Below are positions 1 through 12,508 of a stretch of 64,000 bases of DNA, piece after piece (the stretch's first letter is position 1; every line of letters begins with the position of its first letter). The DNA is from Tilletiaria anomala UBC 951 (Eukaryota > Basidiomycota > Exobasidiomycetes > Georgefischeriales > Tilletiariaceae), in assembly GCF_000711695.1 (NCBI RefSeq), contig NW_013546970.1, positions 1 to 64,000 of the forward strand, written 5' to 3'. A program made the translations under genes and the position numbers. The notes beneath the pieces were generated by a model. It did not search any database, had not been told where the DNA came from, and was given only the letters and a program-made list of their open reading frames with translations.

Positions 1-3000
1 GACTGGAGAGCAATGATGGTGCAGGTTTTCACCTTCAGCCAGAGATGCATGTCTGCACATCGGCGAACAGCAGTACCGGCAGCGAGGCTTCGGACCTGGC
101 GTATCTGCGCTCATGCTCTGATTCGGACATCGCGCGCTCCTTGACGACGACCGCGTCGCAACCTTCGGCGGCTGGTGATCATCTCGAGCAGCAGCAAACC
201 CTCCAACAACAAGGTGACAACCTAGATGACATTGACGATGACGACCTGGAGTGTCAGGAGCAGCACCAGCAGCAACCTCAGGAACATTCTGCAGTGGATG
301 CCGTCGTCATGGGCACCGCTCGCGTCGTGCACATGGTAGGAAAAGGCATCGCGGATTTTGCGGCTGCTATTAGCGACAAGGAAAGTGAGTTAAGAGCGAG
401 TCACCTATGCTTCCGAATTCCGGGCCAGATTGGCTCCGGTTTTTGCACGTTTGTTTGTGCCAAGTCTTGGAGGAGCGTCGAAGCATCTGTTTGTTTCCTC
501 ACCACGCGCGTGCGAATCACCAAGGTGCTCACTGGTCTTCGTTTCTCTCTTTCGCTCGCAGATCTTGTCACGCACCTGCAAATACCGGCTACGAGGGACG
601 ATAAGCTTCCTGCATTTCTCGACAGCTGCCTGCTGACGCTGCAAGCCCAGCTGCTGTGAGTTTGCCTCCTTTCGAAAAGGCATTGTCCGGAGGCGCACGA
701 CAATCCATTCGGAATTGCACACTGACACCCTCATACTTTCACAGTGTTCTCGACATCTCTGATTGCGGACTCACTTCCCTTCCTACATCTATTTGCACTT
801 GCACTTTCCTCGAAGAGCTGAACATATCCTGCAACCCTATCCAAGGCGGCCTCCTTCCTTCATGGCTCGATGAGCTCGCCTCTCTCAAGGTGCTCGTCGC
901 TGACGACCTCTCGCTGGCCATCCTGCCATTCGCATTGTCCTCGCTGACCAAGCTCGAGACGCTGAGTGTGCGCAACAACATATTGCAGCAGCTGCCAAGC
1001 TGGCTGCACCTACTTCGCAATGTTAAGAGACTCTGCATCGAAGGCAACCCGTTCTTCGCTCCTTGGTTGACTATATTAGGGCCCTTGTTGACAATCTCGA
1101 AAGATGCTGTCGTCAGTCCGCTGCGATCGGCTCCCCTCAAGACACCTGCCATATCCGCTTCGACTTCTGTGTCCTCGTTGATCTCGTTGCAGGAAGCCCA
1201 GCAACAGCAGGTTTCGCCCTCTGGCACCTTGCCGAGGGCCAACACATCGCGGAGCTCTCTAGGACGCCTTCGGCAGATGCGCAGCATCAGCGACATGGCG
1301 CGTGGTAAGGACTGTGCCACTCAACCACCAGCAGACTCTCCAGACACGTCAAAAGGCGAGTCGCATCCGACAGCAGACAAGCCGCTTCCTCCTATCCAGA
1401 ACATGAACCCGACCTCGACCTCATCAATTCCCTTGCCGCCTATGCCGCCGGACGACGTTCCATTCGAAGATGGCACGGTCCGCAGCAGTGGTTTGCGTTT
1501 GCGCATAGGCGGCGATGGCTCGACCGGCACATCGTCCAAGTGGGCCTTCAGTCTGCGTCGCAAGTCCCGCAAGGAGCACTCGAACCGACTCAACATCATG
1601 CCCGACATGTCTTCAGGCAAAGATGATGCGAGCCGCAGCGGCGCCTCATCCACGCCTTCCGTCACATCTGCCATGTCCAGCTCCTCTGGTTCTGCTCGGG
1701 TCGCAGAATTCGGCGTCACTGAGGCGCCCATGTCGCCCTTTGCAGCGCACGCTCCCCCCACTTTTGCACAGGTCTCGTCACCCGCGGAGATGCGCCGCAG
1801 GAATCGCTTGTCGTACTTGCCCATCAGCAGTGTGATGACTCAGTCGACGGAGCCGAACGGCGTGTGGGATGAGGTGGAGATGGGAATGCACCTCAAGCGC
1901 GTTAAGGCGCTTATGCAGTATCTTCGAGATCTCGATGATCTTTGCAATGACCAGGTTCAGCAGGATGAAGAGGCGGAGAGCGAGGCGCCAACGCGGCCGT
2001 ATCTCAAGCGCATGCAGAGCTCGGGCAACATCTCCATGAGCGCAATATCGACTCGCTCATCAGATCATGCCTTCGGTGGAAGGCCGACTCCGGCTTCGTC
2101 ACGCCGGCCGAGCGAGATAACGCTTAACTCCATGGCCCAGTCGATGTCGACCAATGGTTTCACAACACCCGAGGAAACTTGTCCTCCGCCACTGCCGCCG
2201 ATGCCAAATATGCCGAAATGCAAGGATGATGCTGGGCGCCGCAAAAAGATTGTCGCAGAGATCATCTCTTCGGAAGAAACTTACGTGCAAGGTCTTCAGG
2301 ACCTGGTGGACATCTACGTCAAGCCAGCGCAGGCGTACCCCACAACAGCACCGATCCCACTAGCAGAGCAGCGGATCGTGTTCGGCAACATAGAAGCCCT
2401 TCGGCACTTTCATCAAGGCGCATTCTTACCGGCGCTGAAAGCAGCCGCTGCGCCACTACTGTCGCTAGATGATGCGCCCGCGGAGCTCTCTGCACATACA
2501 GCAGAGGACGTGTCGAGCGTATTTTCGCGCCACGCCGCGTTCTTCAGAATGTACTCGACGTACATCAACAACTGCGAGGCGGCCCAAGCGCGCGTGGCCG
2601 TGTGGCTAGCACCCGTTCCGTCCGGCGCGGCAGCAGCTTTGAAGAATGCAAAGCTCGGAGGCTCGCACCACGTCGAAGGAGACCTCACTCCTAGCCAGAG
2701 GAAGATCATGCAGAAGTTCCTTAAGCGATGCCGCTCGAACCCACGACATACCCAGATCAGCATCGAGAGCTACCTTTTGCTTCCGGTGCAGCGCATCCCG
2801 CGTTATCGTCTCCTCCTCGAAGATTTGCTGCGCAGTACGCCGCCGTCGCTGCTACGTAACCAAGCAACTGTCCAAGATGCTTTGACGCAGATCTCAGACA
2901 TTGCTATGAGCGTCAATGAGAGCAAACGGCAAGCAGAGCAAGACAAGCGACTGTGGGAGTGGCAAGATCGCATCACGGGGCATTGGCCGAGTCCTCTTGT

Positions 3001-3491
3001 TCAGCCACACCGCCGGCTCATCAAGGACGGTGCACTGCTGATCAGGCGTGTTGTCAAGCGGTCATCGGCGTATGTGCAAGCGGACCAGCCGAGCTTTGCC
3101 GGTGCGGAAGCCCAGTCGACTAGCGTCCTTGCCATCGACGCTTTGCAACAGCAGGCTATGAACAAGCCAGTGGTCCTCCTCCTCTGCAACGACATTGCTG
3201 TCGTGCTCTCCACGCCGCTCGGCGCTCGCACGGACAAGCCTACCACGTTTGAGCTATACGCTGTGTTGCGCATCAAGCAACAAAAGGAGTGTGAGATCGT
3301 CGGTGGAACCAGTGAGTGCTGTTGCAAGCCCGTATCTATGAGAGAAAGTCCCGGATTGACGAATTTTACCGTCTTTCTCAGACGTTCGAGTGGTGGACTC
3401 CAAGACCATCATCTACTTTGCGGCTCAAACGCCAGCCGAAGCAGCCGCTTGGCGTGACGCGATTCAGAGCTGCACTACATCTACACATTGA
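1..3491 (+). CDS. LRR-DH-PH Rho guanine-nucleotide exchange factor (5' truncated by window edge)
   Basis: Predicted activator of Rho-family GTPases at the membrane. Exons <1-384, 562-655, 745-3311 and 3382-3491 join in phase to give about 1,050 visible residues; the frame is open to base 1, so the N-terminus lies outside the window. The N-terminal part is Gln/Asp-rich. Leucine-rich repeats follow at about residues 160-260 (for example LDISDCGLTSLP and LETLSVRNNILQQLP). A long Ser/Pro-rich linker leads to a DH domain at about 650-880 (RKKIVAEIISSEETYVQGL; LLLPVQRIPRYRLLLEDLL) and a PH domain from about 915 to the end, which closes on AAWRDAIQSC in the last exon. DH-PH is the standard Rho GEF module; LRRs in front of it are less usual and may bind a partner. 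The cognate GTPase cannot be read from sequence. The stop faces the tea1-like stop 208 nt away. Confidence 0.9.
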
Positions 3492-3699
3492 TCTCTGTGC
3501 TCTTATCCTGTCTATTTGCTGTGCATCGCATCGCGCGCATTCGTATTGCCCCACCTCGCAAGCATTCGGCGTCAGCGCGTCACGTCGTTGTATTTTTAAA
3601 GGGTACACGGAGCAAAAGATCCCAAGACGTGCTTGTGGGTGATAGAATGCACATAAGTAAGAACAGAAGACATCGAAAAGTCCGCAGACAAAGAGATAA

Positions 3700-6600
3700 T
3701 CAAGACTGTGCTGAGAAAGCTGGGGTTATGCCCCGGTCCTGCTCCCATTTGTCGAGCTCAGAGGTGATGCTGCCATACGGGATGCTGTCGCGGTGCGAGT
3801 CATCCCCAGCGTGGGTTGATTCCATGCGGCCGAGAAGCAGCTGAAGCTGTAGGATTCAAGCATAGTGTGAGCGTCCACAACAGCAAGGGATAACATTGCC
3901 GATCAGCTTACCTTCTCCTCCGTCTCGTGTAGGCGTTGTGCTAAGGATTGGTTCTCCTGCTTGAGTTGGTCGTTCGAGGAATGAGCAGCCGACAGATCTC
4001 GCGTCATTGATGCAGCGTGGACACCGCTGTCGCCCGTCTTGTTGAGCTCAGCAGACAGATGCTGGTTGAGTGTTAGAGTCTTCTGAAGCTCCTCGCGCAC
4101 GCTATTGAGGTTGCTCTCCAGTTTTCCGACTTCACTCTCAAGGACCTGCACCTTCTTGGTCGAATCTGCGTGACTGTCGGCGAGGCCGCGGCTGCGATCG
4201 TGTGCATCCTTCTGCTCGCTGATGAGGACGGCCATCCTACGTTCGAGCTCGCGGTTCTCGGCTGCGACCTCCTCGCTCTGCTGCGTGACGTCCTGCAGAC
4301 GCGTCCGAAGAGCCTCGATATCCCGCGCTGCCTCGGAGCCATCCTCGGTAGCGGTTCCCGCCCTGAGTGCGGTGACGTCGGCCTGGAGCTGTGCATTTTC
4401 GGTTTTGTACTTCGTGAGCTCATCCTTCATCCTGCGCAGCATCTTCTCAGTGCCCTTGACGAACTGCACGGCTGTCTGATAATCGCTCTCGAGCTGCGCC
4501 ATTCGCTCCTTATATGAAGCAGTTGTGTCTGCGAGCTCCTTCTCAGCCAGTTCAGCACGCCGCTGAGCTTCGACAAGGGATGCATTGTCAGCCATACCGG
4601 CATTGCGGCCGAGGCTGTCGATGTGCGCTTGCGAGCTTGCGACGCGTTTCTGCAGATCTTCGACTTGCTTGGTTCGCTCGTCGACTTCAGCTTGCAAAGA
4701 CTGGATCTTCCTCTCGGCAAACCCGTCTTGCGTGCTCAGTTCCGAGTCGCCCGGTACTGTGATGCCCCGCTCAGACATGAAGGACTTGAGGAGCTGGGCC
4801 TTGATCTCTGCCGCCTCAGCGGCGCGCAAGCTGTCCCGAAGCTGCACATCCTTGGCGCTAGCCTGGTCCTTGAGGCGCGCAAGCTCTTGGAGGGCAATGG
4901 CTAGTTGGCTGCGGACGACGCTCAGCTCGGAGCGTAAGCCAGAATGCTGCTTCTCGAGGAGCGTGTTGCGCTCGCGCGTCTCGGATAGAGAGGCAGCCGC
5001 ATGATCGGCAGCAGCCCTGGTGGAAGCGTGCATCTGGCGCAACGAGTCTGACTCGTCCTCGAGAGCGCGCATCTTCTCAATAACATGCGATGGCACGCTG
5101 CCCTCGGCATTCCTCGAAGCGAGGAGCTGCCGCGTGTTGAGCACCTCTGCGAGACCAACCTGTGACGCTTGACGGTGCGTGTTAGCCTCTTGCTGCAGAT
5201 TTGCAACAACGGCCTCGAGCTCTTCGATCCGCTGCGCGCTGGCAGCCACCTCGCTCGTCTTTTGCTGCAGCTCCGCTTGTAGCTGCGCAGCCTTCTGCTG
5301 ATGGGAAGTCGTCAAGTCGCGATGCTGGTAATGCAAGCGCTCATGCTCGGAGGCACGCGCGCTCGTTGCATCCAGGGCAGCCTGCAGCTGCGTCAGGCTG
5401 GCCAGGTGCTGGTCGACCGTGGCGTTTGCATCGTCGAGTTGCCCTCGGACGAATTCGTGATCCGATTTCTGGCGCGAGAGGAGCGATGTAAGCTGTGCTA
5501 GCTGCTCGCCATGCTCCCGCAAAGCGCTCTCCGCATTGTAGCTCCGCTTCTGCAGCGCTGAGACTTCCTCGTACGCCTTCATCTGCGCAGCCTCGGCGGA
5601 CATGGCACGCTTGGCCGTCTCGGAAAGACGCTCTTCCGCCGATGTACGCAGCTGCTGCTCCAGCTTGGTCTGCTCGCGCAACGACGCCAGCTGCCGTTCG
5701 AGCGTGCTTTTCTCCCTCAATGCGTCCGTGACGCGCGTCTCGAGCTGCATTGTACGCTCGTGCTCCAGACGAGAGGCTTCCGTCAGGTTATTGCTCTCCA
5801 GCGCATGCAATTTGGCGCGGTAAAAGGCCGCCTCCTGCAACGCTGCAGCGCGACTGCGTTCTGACTCCGTCACCTTGTCACCTTCTTGTTGAGCCTGCTC
5901 GGCGATGGTGGACTGCAAGCACGTAAAAATGAAATGTCAGAAGCTTGCGCAAGCAGTATACGCAGATCCCTGCCACGAGGGGGGTTCACCTGTGCCTGAG
6001 CCAGCCTGGTCTTGAGCGTGATTAAAGCGCGAACTATCCGATCTTTGTCGGTGCCCTCGACGCCGGTATCGATGCCGTCGAGGTCGAGATTAACAGACCC
6101 GTCGGTGCCGTTTACCCCGTCGCCCTGCAGCTGCTCGGGAGCGATGAACCCCTTTTTGACGGCCATGGCAAGCGCAGCTTTCATCCAGGCCTCGCGCTTC
6201 TTCATGACTTCCAATTCAGCACTGCTGTTCGAAGGCGCAAGCGCAGATGCCGCTGCTGCTGGGCCGCTGAATGTGTTAGGCTGTTGGTAGAAACCGTCCT
6301 GTGTGAGCTGCTGCGAGCCGGGAGGGGTGAGGTTCATGAAGCCGTTGACTGTCTTGGTGTGCATCGCAGAAACCGAAGAAACGGTGGCGCCCATCATGCT
6401 CGGTGACCCAGCACGGGGACCTTGATTACTGCGCATGTTCTCGAGAGACCGCTGGCTGCGAGGGCCTATGTACGTGCTACCTTGCCCGCCGACTACTGGA
6501 GGCGAAATGGCGTGTGACTGCAGGCTGGAAGGCGGCTGCGTCGGTGCTATGCCAGCGCCGCTCAATGCAGCTGCGCGCTGCTGCTGCACCGCTTGCTGCG

Positions 6601-8750
6601 TAGGGGAAACAGAGCGCATTATGTTTTGCGGCGCGCCGCCCGCCGGCCCGGGTGCCTGCTGTAAGGTTCCCTGCTGGTTCATGGCGCCCGCTGCAGGAGA
6701 GATCTGGCTGCCACCCGGAGGCTGTGCGATCTTGGACTGCGGCTGCTGCATCAAGTGCGACTGCGACTGCGTTTGCACTTGCGAATGCTGCTGCTGCCCC
6801 GCGCTAGGTGGAGGGGGACTCTGCTGCTGTTGCGAGTTCATCATGCTGACAATGCCATTAAGCGGCTGCCGGCCGTCCCGCTGCGTCGGGCTGGCAGCGC
6901 GCTCCGTGCCATTGGGCGACATGGCACGCTGCGACGCGTTGGTGTTACCGAGCGTGGGGCCGGGTATGCCGGACGCCATGGGCCCCGCGCCGGACTTGCG
7001 GATTGTCGAGCCGGCACCGGGGCCGGTCGTACCCGTCTTGGCGCTGTCAGGCGGGTACTTGATCTTGCCCGTGTCGAGGACGTGGACGATGGCCGGGTCG
7101 TCCGGCTTGCTGCCGGTGAAGGACTCGCCGCCGAGGACGATGACCTTGTTCTGGAACGTCGTCAGCGCGTGGCCGGAGCGCCCGCTCGGCGATGGGCCCA
7201 TGTTGGCGAACATGTACCATCGTTGGTCTGCGCGGAAAATGCGAATTATTGCACGCTCAGCTCTCGAGGTGCTCTGCATGTGAAAGTCAAAAGGAAGGGA
7301 ACTCACTCGAAATCTTGAAGCTGGCAAGGTCCCCGAGGTCCTTTCCGTCGACGCCACGGCCGCCAAATATGTACATGACGTCGTCGACGAGGCACGTCGA
7401 GTGACCCTCCCTGGGTACGGGGATGTAACCAATGCATGAGAGTTCGCTCCACGTGTTGGTGGCAACCTCGTAGCACCACGTGTCGTTGTAGTGGTACTGC
7501 CCGTCGGTGCCGCCGAAGATGTAGATCTTGTCCTTGTACGTCACGCTCGCGTGACCCGTCCGCTGCGGCGGCAGCTCGCCGTTCGGCTTCAGCAGCTCCC
7601 ATGTCGGGTTGCCCTTAAGGCTGTTCAGGTCGAAGCTCCACAGGTCGTTGAGGAACAGGCCGTCGACCTGTCCGCCAAAGACGTAGAATTTAGACCCGAC
7701 AATGGAGACCGTGTGCCCGTACCGCCCGACGGGGCACGACTTGGGTGCATCGCTGTTGCTGACGACGCGTGTCCACTCCCTCGTGCTGAGGTTGAGCAGG
7801 TATAAGCCCTCGTCCTGCTGGTCGTCTGCGCGGACTTTCGTGTCGCCACCCCAGAGGATAAGCACGTTCGAGACAAGCACGGTTGCGTGGCCCACACGCG
7901 GCGGGGGGATGTCGCCAGTAGTCTGCACAAGCGTGGCGGACACACCGCCGGCGACGGAAACCGAGGTAGGCGGCGCGCCAGGCGTTGGCGGCGCCGGAGA
8001 CTGAGAGACCTTGTCGACGTGAACGATGTACAGGTCATTCTTGACGCTCTCGCGCACGAGACCGCCGAAAAGGTACACTTCGCCTGTTGCGCTCGCCGTC
8101 TGGTTGGCCGCGAGGCCGTATCGAGGGAAAGGCGAGGGGCTGAGCGTACCTGGCGGCGCTTGGCGGTTGGCGTCGAGGAAGCGCGGTGGATTGACAATCA
8201 GTTGCCGCTGGCTCCACGGGTAGACGACCTGCTGAGGACGGCTGCTTCCACGCTCGCTGCCCGACGAGTTGGTGCCAGTTGCCGAAGAAGGGCCGCCAGA
8301 GGTCATGCCAGAGAAGAGCGGAGCACCAGCCGAGGAAAGAGGCAGGCCGCTCTGCATGCCACCAGCAGTTGCACCGATGCTCGGCATCTGGTAGGTACTG
8401 CCGATACCCTCATCACTCAACTTGCGCGTCCTGGCGTCTGGTACACCGCCACCGGGTGCTGGGATGCCCGAGGAGCCCATGTCCTGCCTTGGTGCTGGCC
8501 CTCCGAACTTGAACCCAGAGGCGGCGCCTGGCGGGCCGCCGCCTGCGCTGCTCAGCGAGCTCGGCGAGCCATATTGACCTGGCAAACCACTGGGCCCCCC
8601 TGATGGAGCGCCTGCGCCGTTGGAGATGGAGCCTTTGCCGCCATGCGAACCAGTTGAAGACGAGGCCGTCCCGGGAGGAGCGCTGCCCTGTGTAGGAGAG
8701 CCGGCGGTGGCGCCGTCGGCCTTGTCCTTCTTCTTTCCAAAGATGGCCAT
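3700..8750 (-). CDS. tea1: Tea1-like kelch-repeat, coiled-coil cell-end marker
   Basis: Homologue of the Tea1/KelA cell-polarity factors, which ride on microtubule plus ends and mark growth sites at the cell tip. Exons 8750-7307, 7227-5990, 5912-3912 and 3846-3700 join in phase (1,609 residues). After a Gly/Ser-rich N-terminus comes the family's opening motif (PFPRYGLAANQ, about 205) and kelch blades to about residue 530 (PRVGHATVLVSN, GRYGHTVSIVGSKFYVFGG, RTGHASVTYKDKIYIFGG, PREGHSTCLVDDVMYIFGG). The first intron falls inside a blade, and splicing restores the typical FKISNQRWYMFANMGP. A Gln/Pro-rich linker precedes a coiled coil of roughly 700 residues. The start is the first ATG of a frame beginning MAIFGKKKDK. 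Splice phases and motif continuity make the model firm. Confidence 0.93.
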
Positions 8751-9849
8751 CGTGACTGCCTAACTAGGGATGGAACGACACGAAACTCGACTCTAGTTCT
8801 TCGAGAAGAGTCGAACGATCAAACTGGCAGAGCCGGATGGATCACGGCCGACGTTGTTGTCGAAATCCGGCGACTGATTCGATGACGTTTGGATTGGGTC
8901 GGATCAGACCGGCCTGTCTTCCTGCCATCCGCGCCTGGTGATGGGCGAGCCGGCCAGCAAGAAAAATCGCGAAGGCCCGTGCTGTGGCCGCGACTGGCTG
9001 ATGAGCCGACAGTGGATGGTCGTCCAGCGGATCCACCACAGGAGCCGGATGCTCCGATATGACAGATTGGCGATAATGGCCGCGGAAGGGATGGGCGGAT
9101 GGATTTGGGGGAGGGGGGTGGATGGTGGGTTGGGATGGTCAGGGTCAGATGGATCAATGGATGGGTGGGGGGAAGGAGAGGAAGGTGTACTGTACAGTAC
9201 ACGTGCGTATATTGATGCGGAAAAAGTTGCGTTGTGAGCTGGCGCGCAGGCCGGAAAAAGAATTAAATTATTACGGAAAAGAAACAACCCTCATTTTGTC
9301 ATGCTTGATTGACGCGAGACAGATGGATGTGAGGGCACTGCAGCTGAAAGCGGCTAGCATCAGTGCCATCACCCCCCCTGTCAAAAGGCAAAGTTCCAAT
9401 GCAGAATGTAGATGCGTAAACCAAAGATTGTAATGACAATCTCGTCAGATTGCCTTGAACTTTACCTTTTGGCACCAGAAAGGCGCAAACCACGAGGAAA
9501 GGTCATTCATTCAATTCTTTCTGACGTGTCGGAAGCGTCTACAGTACAACACAACGCAACATCCCCGTGCTGTGGGGTGAGCTCCCCCGCTTGCCGACCC
9601 ATGGAGGGAACCACCTCCCTCCCCCCAAACAATCAATCCATTCTGGCCCGACCGAAGGCTTTTCGTACCTCGTTGGAAACAGAGGCATGCAAGGCTCTGG
9701 TAGTGAATGAGTGCCAACCGGCAGATTCTATCTGCGCATATGACATGATTCTACCAGCGAGCCAGCGTACGATCTAGAACCACGCTGTCCAACCTTCCCC
9801 CCATATATCCCCACGTCTCTGCGGCAGCTTTCACACTCCGTCCGTAAAT
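8751..9849. other. Intergenic region between tea1 5' end and lsb5 3' end
   Basis: About 1.1 kb with no convincing gene. It should hold the tea1 promoter/5' UTR and the lsb5 3' UTR. A purine-rich stretch of GGATGG/GGTGGG repeats lies at about 9090-9180, followed by an 18-bp perfect palindrome listed separately. Confidence 0.6.
9185..9202. repeat. 18-bp perfect palindrome
   Basis: GTGTACTGTACAGTACAC equals its own reverse complement. It lies about 435 bp upstream of the tea1 start codon in non-coding DNA. It could be a dimeric transcription-factor site or a hairpin in RNA; the sequence does not decide. Confidence 0.6.
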
Positions 9850-11758
9850 CTACACGGCTGCGTACGCCTCTCGCGGCCCGTCGTGCCTGCGCCTGAACGC
9901 GTCCATCGGCTCGTCCTGCGCCCCCGTGGCGTCGTCCTCGGCTGGGTCCGCAAACGGATCAAAACCGTCATCGTCATCCTCAAGGTGTGTCACCGCCGAA
10001 AACTTCGGCCCAATCTGCGGGCGGTGGCTCGCGAAGCTCGCCGCGTCGTCAAAGCCGTCGTCGCCGTCCTCGTAGCCGCCACGGCCGTGACGGTCGCCGG
10101 CGCCGAGTGAGGATGTGGACTCCGCCGCTGCTGCCGCAGTCGCCGGGCTCTTCTTGTTGGCGCCGATCGTAGCGCCGAAGCGACTGCCAGAACCGGACGC
10201 AGATGCCATGGCCACCTCTGCTCCGTCGGACGACTCCTCGCCCTCCTCCGAGTCAAGGTCCGAATAGTCCGACAGACCGCCACCATGGCCTGACGCCACA
10301 CCCGTCGCCAAGGAAGAGCCGACGGCGCTGCTGGAAGCGACAGAGGAGCGCACGTTTGGCTGAATCGAAGGCGGCAGGTTGTCGCAACTACCATCGTCAA
10401 AGTTGAGATCCATCAAGTCGGTCATGGCGCTGCTGCCAGCGCCGCCGCCGGTGACGCCATTCCGACTGCTCGCAATGCTGCGTGCGTACGAATTGTGCCG
10501 CTCGATCCGCCCACGCTGCTGATTCTGCAGTTTCTCAAGCTCGCCGTCCGGCGCGTCCATGAGCCTCGCCTGCAGCAATCGCTTGCGCACCGCCTCGATC
10601 TCCGCATCGAGGCGCGCCTGCCGCTCCGCTGCGTTGCCGCCGCCGCCGCTGGTGCTGCTGTTACCGCTGCTGATGGCAGCGAGCGGCTCATTCTCGTCCG
10701 AGTCGACGTCAGAGGGCTTGGCGAGCTTGTCGTATAGCTCGAGCGCGAGGATGATCTGGTCGTTCGCTGAGATGAGCGAGCCGAGGAACTCTTCGTCCTT
10801 CACGAGCTGGATGTACCGCACGACCTTCTTACGCTCGGCTTTCACCTTGGCCAGGTAATCCTGCACGCGCGCATTGGCCGTGACGGAGTCCTTTTCGCGG
10901 TTCACGTGCTGCAGCGCATTGACGAGTGCAGTTGCGTACTGCTGCGTGGACGCGACAGCCGCAAGAATCTGCGGCTTCTCCTGCTGGAAGTTGAATGGCG
11001 GTCGCTGGCCTTTTTTCCCCCCCTGCTTGATCCGCTTCTGCTCTTCCTCATGTAGCCTTTTTGCAGCCTTGTAGTCGCTGCGGATCTGTCGCTCGCGCTC
11101 CTCGCGCTCCCTCTTTTTTCGGTAGGCATCGGCGGCTTCACTCTTCAGCTGCTGCTCGCTCTTCCTGCCGCCACCGCACGCGACGTAAAGTCCGGCAACG
11201 GTATGCATGGACGCAACACCTTGGAATTGCTTGTGCCAGCCATGAAGCAGGCGCATCAGCTTCCGGCGTACGCTGGCGTCGACTAGCTCATCCTGGCTCA
11301 TGATCTTGATGCGCTCGATGAGCATGGCATCAGCAAATGTGCGATGGAAACGCTCGTTGCAGTTCTCCACGAGTGAGCGGAGAATAGTAAGCGCCCGCTT
11401 CTGGGCGTGCAAGTTGCCGTACTTGAGCTTTTTACGGATTGCACGCGACGCTTCTGTTGGGCCCGTCTGCTGCAGATTGATGGCCTGCACTAGCTCTGGA
11501 ATGCCCTCCAGTTCCTCTTCCTCGTACTGAGTGTGCGGCATGCTTCAGCAATTGCTCTTGCGCAGACCAAGCAATCTCTCACCTTTGGACCACATAGTCT
11601 GTCGATCCAATCCGTGACGGCGCTGAAAGGCTTTGATTCGCCCAGAAACTGCGAAACCTGCGCAAAGCAAGGGAAGGACACGGTGAGCGCGTTAGCCAGC
11701 ATGAAGGCTTCGATCAGAGCCCTGTTTGTACTTTGATCAAAGCACCTACTTTCATCAT
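9850..11758 (-). CDS. lsb5: Lsb5-type VHS/GAT adaptor protein
   Basis: Resembles LAS17-binding protein 5, which links ubiquitinated cargo and endocytosis to the actin machinery. Exons 11758-11750, 11657-11583 and 11526-9850 join in phase (586 residues). The VHS domain spans about residues 3-150 (SAVTDWIDRLCGPK, then INLQQTGPTEASRAIRKKL and RALTILRSLVENC). A Lys/Arg/Glu-rich segment follows, then a GAT-like helical region at about 210-310 (STQQYATALVNALQHVNRE; ISANDQIILALELYDKL). The C-terminus is acidic with GFDPFADP, which contains a DPF adaptor-ear motif. The start is the least certain part: the chosen ATG gives a three-codon first exon, and the frame stays open for about 17 codons upstream of it without another ATG. 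Confidence 0.82.
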
Positions 11759-12380
11759 CTTGTCGCAGGCTTCTTCCCAGCTTGCCGTCCCAATCTTTTC
11801 TACGACAGGGACGTCTTGATGATGTGATGCAGCACTTCCTCACGAGCTCGGTGGGGGAGATTACTGTTCGACTGCGTGAACTCAGCTGCGGGAAACCTAC
11901 GCGGAGTGGATCGTCGCGATTGTACGCGAGAGGTGACATGCGCAGCCCACGTTGATTGAAGAGTAAAGCGCGGTAGACGATATTGATGGCCTATTCGACG
12001 CGCCCTATCGGCAGATGAGCTGGATGATGGCGCGGTGTTGAAATACTCAAGACTGACCGAGTGCATGACGGAGAGGATGGTGGGTGCGATCGCAATGAGC
12101 GAGATAAAGGTGGCATTCAATTGGATCATTCCCGTTAGCACTACAGGAGTCCGCAGAGAGTACTCTGTTGCTGTGCGGTCGAGCCACACGCGCAACGACC
12201 ACCGCATTGGAGGAGAGTCGGCTGACGGCACTTTGCCTGCCCGGATGCTCCCCGCTCATCAATCCACTCGCGAGAGCGTGGGCAACATACCGGCCGAGCG
12301 ATCAGGTGAAGTGATGGGAGGACGGCAGCCGGCGGACTCTGCAAGTAGCGAGCCTGCCTTTTCCCGTCGAGAAGGGAAAT

Positions 12381-12392
12381 AGTCACGTGACT
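12381..12392. promoter_or_regulatory. E-box palindrome AGTCACGTGACT
   Basis: A 12-bp perfect palindrome containing GTCACGTG, the consensus for bHLH factors of the Cbf1 type. It lies in the divergent promoter of lsb5 and the bZIP gene. The same 10-bp core, GTCACGTGAC, recurs at 47059-47068. Function is inferred from the motif alone. Confidence 0.45.
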
Positions 12393-12493
12393 TAGTTGCC
12401 GGGTGCGGGCGTGGGGTGCTATTGCTGATGGTAGACCGACCATACGGCACATGCGGCGTATGGTACTGTGACTTCTATGAGTCTAGCCATGAT

Positions 12494-12508
12494 CCTAACC
12501 CTAACCCC
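12494..12508. repeat. Interstitial telomere-like CCCTAA tract
   Basis: CCTAACCCTAACCCC is about two and a half units of the fungal telomere repeat (TTAGGG on the other strand). It is too short to be a telomere remnant with any certainty. In other fungi such motifs in promoters bind Tbf1/Reb1-like factors, so a regulatory site upstream of the bZIP gene is a reasonable alternative. Confidence 0.45.

Noticed and set aside
6435-7318. Long plus-strand open frames opposite tea1
   Set aside because: They are antisense shadows of the Gln/Gly-rich and kelch coding exons; their Cys/Gly-rich or Arg-rich products have no domain.
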